Shown one piece after another: positions 13,515-15,944 of a DNA stretch of 15,944 nucleotides. The stretch is from positions 1 to 15,944 of the forward strand of contig CAZJJK010000075.1 of assembly GCA_964546285.1 (NCBI GenBank), read 5' to 3'. The stretch comes from CAZJJK01 sp964546285 (GTDB lineage: Bacteria > Spirochaetota > Spirochaetia > Treponematales > Breznakiellaceae). The first letter of the stretch is position 1. Every line of letters starts with the position of its first letter. The translations under genes were made by a program, and so were the position numbers. A model generated the notes under the pieces. The model was not told the DNA's origin. It worked only from the letters and a program-made list of their open reading frames with translations, and ran no database searches.

Positions 13515-15818
13515 ATGGAACATACCCACATCGATATCATCAACGCTCGGGTCAACAACTTAAAAAACCTGAGCGTGAGCATCCCCAAACGCCAACTCGT
13601 GGTCATAAGCGGCGTTTCGGGTTCCGGCAAGAGCTCGTTGCTCTTCGACACCATGTACACCGAAGCCCAGCGTCAACTGGTGGAAACCTTTTCCGCCTTC
13701 GCTCGTAACCGCCTACCCAAGCTATCGCGGCCCGACGTGGACGATATCCGCAATTTGTCCACCGCTATCCTGATCGACCAGAAAAAAATGGGGCACAATT
13801 TACGGAGCACCGTCGGTACGGCCACGGAGGCGCTTACCTATCTACGACTCCTCTATTCTCGGATGGCCCAACCTTTTATCGGACCATCCTACTTTTATTC
13901 CTTCAATCACCCGGAAGGCTTCTGTCCAGACTGCCATGGCTTGGGGACCAGAATAGTGGTAGACCGGGAACGACTGATCAAACCGGAACTTAGCCTGCGC
14001 GAGGGGGCGATCGATCACCCGGAATGCCGAATCGGCGGCTTTCTCTGGCGCGAGCTGTTAAGCATCGAGCTCTTCGATCCCGATAAAAAACTCAAGGATT
14101 ACTCCGAGGAGGAGCGACGGCTACTTCTGGACACCGAACCGATACCCGTCAATAAAAAGCACGGCGCCAGTACCTATATAAAAAACTGGGAAGGACTGGC
14201 GCGGCGACTGGAGAGGCTGAGAACCGAGAAGGCCGAAGGCGAGGCCGCGGAGGACGCCAAGGATGCGTACGAGCGCTATTTCCGCTACGCTCCCTGCGCC
14301 GTCTGCGATGGCACTCGACTCAACCAGCGAGCCAGGACTAGTCTGTTACGCGGTCGCCATATCGGCGAACTTTGTCGCTTGGAAATCACCGAGCTCATAC
14401 CCTTTCTGCACGCGCTCGACGGCGACATCGCCGTTCCCATACTCCGTAAGGCGCTCCATCTGCTGGAAAACCTGGAGCACATCGGCGTGGGCTATCTCTC
14501 CCTGGAACGGCCAACAGCCAGCCTCTCAGGCGGTGAAAGTCAGCGGGTAAAAACCGCAAGGCAGCTGGGTTGCGACCTGACGGAACTGCTCTATATTCTG
14601 GATGAGCCCTCCGCCGGACTACACCCCAGGGATACAGAAAAGCTTATGGACTTGCTCATCCAGCTCCGTGATCGAGGAAACAGCGTCTATGTGGTGGAGC
14701 ACGACCCGGACATCATCCGACTGGCGGATTGGGTGGTGGATATGGGCCCGCGGGCAGGCATCGCCGGCGGCGAAATAGTCTATAACGGCCCTATCGCCGG
14801 GCTTGAGGCGTCGGATGGGGTCACCGCTCGCCAGCTGTCAGCGCCGCGCCGGGTTCCCCCGTCTCAAGCCGCGGCTAGGCTGGATCCCCGCGTCCAGACC
14901 GACAGTTTTTTACCGCTCCGAGGCGCCTCCGCCCACAATCTCCGCGGCATCGATATCGATATCCCCAAAGCCTTATTCACCGGCGTCACCGGGGTGGCGG
15001 GCAGCGGCAAAAGCAGCCTGATCCACGATTGCTTCAAGGCCGCTTATCCTCAGGCTATCGTTATCGACCAGGCGCCTATTGGCCGAACCAGCCGCGGCAA
15101 CCTGGCTACCTATACTGGTGTTTTCGACGCCATCAGGGCGATCTTCGCCGCCGAAACCGGTCAGGACGCCTCGCTTTTCAGCTTCAATTCGCGGGGCGCC
15201 TGTCCCAAATGCTCAGGCCAAGGCTTTATTAGCGCCGAGCTTTTTTTTCTTGACGCGGTGAGAACACGCTGCGACGAATGCGATGGTCGCCGCTATAAAA
15301 AGGAAGTACTTGAGTATCGTTATCGTGGTAAAAATATCGATGAAGTCCTGGCCATGAGCACGGAGGAAGCTCGGTCCTTCTTCAATCACCGTAAAATTAA
15401 CAGCACCTTGGATATGTTGGTAGCGGTAGGCTTGGATTACCTTAAAATCGGCCAAAGCCTCTCCAGTCTCTCTGGCGGAGAAGCTCAACGGCTCAAGATC
15501 GCCGCCGAGCTGTCGAACAGCGGCAACATCTATATCCTAGACGAACCCACCACCGGTCTTCACTTGGAGGACATCAGCAAGCTCTATGCCCTTATCCGAA
15601 AGCTTCGCGACGGCGGCAATACCGTCATCGTTATCGAGCACAACCTGGACCTCATCAAATACGCCGATTGGATCATCGATCTAGGACCAGAAGGCGGGAA
15701 GAACGGCGGCCGACTTCTCTATCAAGGGCCGCCCTCCGGATTAGTGACTATCGCCGCGTCGCATACTGGCCGCTACCTTAAGGCGTATTTACTGCTGCCA
15801 ATTCTGTTGCAACCTTGA
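13515..15818 (+). CDS. Short UvrA-like ABC ATPase (DrrC / UvrA2 type)
   Basis: A soluble 767-residue protein with two UvrA-type ATPase halves. Half 1: Walker A GVSGSGKSS (33-41), zinc-type CPDC (137-140) and CAVC (261-264), signature LSGGE (337-341), Walker B LLYILDEPSAGLHP (358-371). Half 2: Walker A GVAGSGKSS (493-501), CPKC (563-566) and CDEC (586-589), LSGGE (652-656), IYILDEPTTGLH (672-683). UvrA proper is about 940 residues; the missing part matches absence of the UvrB-binding insertion, as in the UvrA2 group and in DrrC, a daunorubicin-resistance protein. A role in tolerance to DNA-binding drugs is inferred from this and from the divergent MerR-type gene. The natural end is near GRYLKAYL (752-759); the last residues LLPILLQP and the stop follow from reading through the 18-bp repeat at 15792-15809. 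No Shine-Dalgarno precedes ATG 13515, so the mRNA may be leaderless. Confidence 0.93.
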   Translation: MEHTHIDIINARVNNLKNLSVSIPKRQLVVISGVSGSGKSSLLFDTMYTEAQRQLVETFSAFARNRLPKLSRPDVDDIRNLSTAILIDQKKMGHNLRSTVGTATEALTYLRLLYSRMAQPFIGPSYFYSFNHPEGFCPDCHGLGTRIVVDRERLIKPELSLREGAIDHPECRIGGFLWRELLSIELFDPDKKLKDYSEEERRLLLDTEPIPVNKKHGASTYIKNWEGLARRLERLRTEKAEGEAAEDAKDAYERYFRYAPCAVCDGTRLNQRARTSLLRGRHIGELCRLEITELIPFLHALDGDIAVPILRKALHLLENLEHIGVGYLSLERPTASLSGGESQRVKTARQLGCDLTELLYILDEPSAGLHPRDTEKLMDLLIQLRDRGNSVYVVEHDPDIIRLADWVVDMGPRAGIAGGEIVYNGPIAGLEASDGVTARQLSAPRRVPPSQAAARLDPRVQTDSFLPLRGASAHNLRGIDIDIPKALFTGVTGVAGSGKSSLIHDCFKAAYPQAIVIDQAPIGRTSRGNLATYTGVFDAIRAIFAAETGQDASLFSFNSRGACPKCSGQGFISAELFFLDAVRTRCDECDGRRYKKEVLEYRYRGKNIDEVLAMSTEEARSFFNHRKINSTLDMLVAVGLDYLKIGQSLSSLSGGEAQRLKIAAELSNSGNIYILDEPTTGLHLEDISKLYALIRKLRDGGNTVIVIEHNLDLIKYADWIIDLGPEGGKNGGRLLYQGPPSGLVTIAASHTGRYLKAYLLLPILLQP
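15792..15809 (+). repeat. 18-bp dispersed repeat, copy 6, inside the end of the UvrA-like gene
   Basis: Exact match to copy 1. Read in the gene's frame it gives LLPILL and leads to the TGA at 15816-15818. It is in the sense direction, like the other gene-end copies. It may also be the left end of an element that continues to the right of the window. Confidence 0.85.
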
Positions 15819-15836
15819 TCCACTGGGTCCACTGGG
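15819..15836 (+). repeat. Tandem duplicate of TCCACTGGG
   Basis: TCCACTGGG occurs twice back to back directly after the UvrA-like stop and immediately before TGGTGTAAACTTC. It may mark the junction of an insertion sequence, for instance a target duplication or an inserted end. Confidence 0.5.
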
Positions 15837-15931
15837 TGGTGTAAACTTCTTTCTGTAAATTGATCGGGGTTGAAACGGTGGGCCGATCTAGTCTTCCATG
15901 GGTTTGTCAAAGAATCCAAAGGAGGAGCCAG

Positions 15932-15944
15932 ATGACCCACCAAG
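15932..15944 (+). CDS. Start of an ORF, possibly a transposase, cut by the window edge
   Basis: ATG 15932 follows AAAGGAGG (15918-15925) with 6-7 nt spacing, the best ribosome-binding site in the window, and opens MTHQ before the end. The preceding ~95 bp, from TGGTGTAAACTTC onward, differs in character from the flanking genes and looks like an insertion-sequence left end; the GTGTAAA tract recalls IS256/Mutator-type elements. With four codons visible, the transposase call is inference only. Confidence 0.4.

Noticed and set aside
530..15809. 18-bp repeats as integron attC sites or a CRISPR array
   Set aside because: Copies are kilobases apart, lack regular spacers, and lack the RYYYAAC/GTTRRRY core pairs and internal hairpin of attC sites.
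13515..15818. Canonical nucleotide-excision-repair uvrA
   Set aside because: 767 residues against about 940, without room for the UvrB-binding insertion; the short UvrA-like/DrrC type fits better.

Overview
The window is a scaffold piece from a GC-rich bacterium, most likely metagenomic: two runs of exactly 100 N (9216-9315 and 12924-13023) are placeholders of unknown true length. A host-associated spirochaete (Treponema-like) is my best guess. It rests on a large cadherin-like repeat protein that starts with a lipobox-type Cys, on the LicD protein, and on a threonyl-tRNA synthetase without a TGS domain. The T-box leader and the tandem MerR regulator are more familiar from Firmicutes, so the assignment is inference.

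Layout, left to right. (1) 1-496: the 3' part of an ABC-2 type exporter ATPase with a one-base shift in a T run. (2) 530-782: an AT-rich interval flanked by inverted copies of an 18-bp repeat. (3) 783-1337 (-): a LicD-family enzyme. (4) 1507-3387 (+): an unusual fusion of winged helix, cation-diffusion-facilitator (CDF) core, second winged helix and an ICMT-like membrane methyltransferase domain. (5) 3448-3759 (-): an unrecognised gene remnant. (6) 3808-5568 (+): a membrane sensor histidine kinase. (7) 5726-9215 (-): a probable surface lipoprotein with seven cadherin-like repeats followed by a cholesterol-dependent-cytolysin (CDC)-like pore-forming region. (8) 9489-10124 (-): YceH/DUF480. (9) 10263-12456 (+): thrS with its own promoter, T-box leader and leader terminator. 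(10) 12649-13460 (-): a tandem MerR-type regulator, interrupted by a gap and divergent from (11) 13515-15818 (+), a short UvrA-like ABC ATPase of the drug-resistance type. (12) From 15819: a probable insertion-sequence left end with the first codons of an ORF.

The strongest observation is the lipoprotein. Its C-terminal ~490 residues align by eye with domains 1-3 of perfringolysin-type toxins: an xYPG motif, a [V/A]xYGR motif, a Gly-Gly hinge and a PxSYxxxFLxDNxVA stretch. The canonical Trp-rich undecapeptide and domain 4 are replaced by something else. Tethered to seven beta-sandwich repeats, this would be a surface-displayed CDC-like protein. Second is the CDF/winged-helix/methyltransferase fusion. 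Third is an 18-bp repeat (CTGCTGCCAATTCTGTTG and variants) at six sites. Each site lies just downstream of, or inside, the 3' end of a gene and in the sense direction of that gene. Convergent pairs form two mini-elements, and one copy supplies the last codons of the UvrA-like gene.

The right-hand genes look like two independent units: thrS controlled by uncharged tRNA, and a MerR/UvrA-like pair sharing a 54-bp divergent promoter with 19-bp spacing and apparently leaderless starts.
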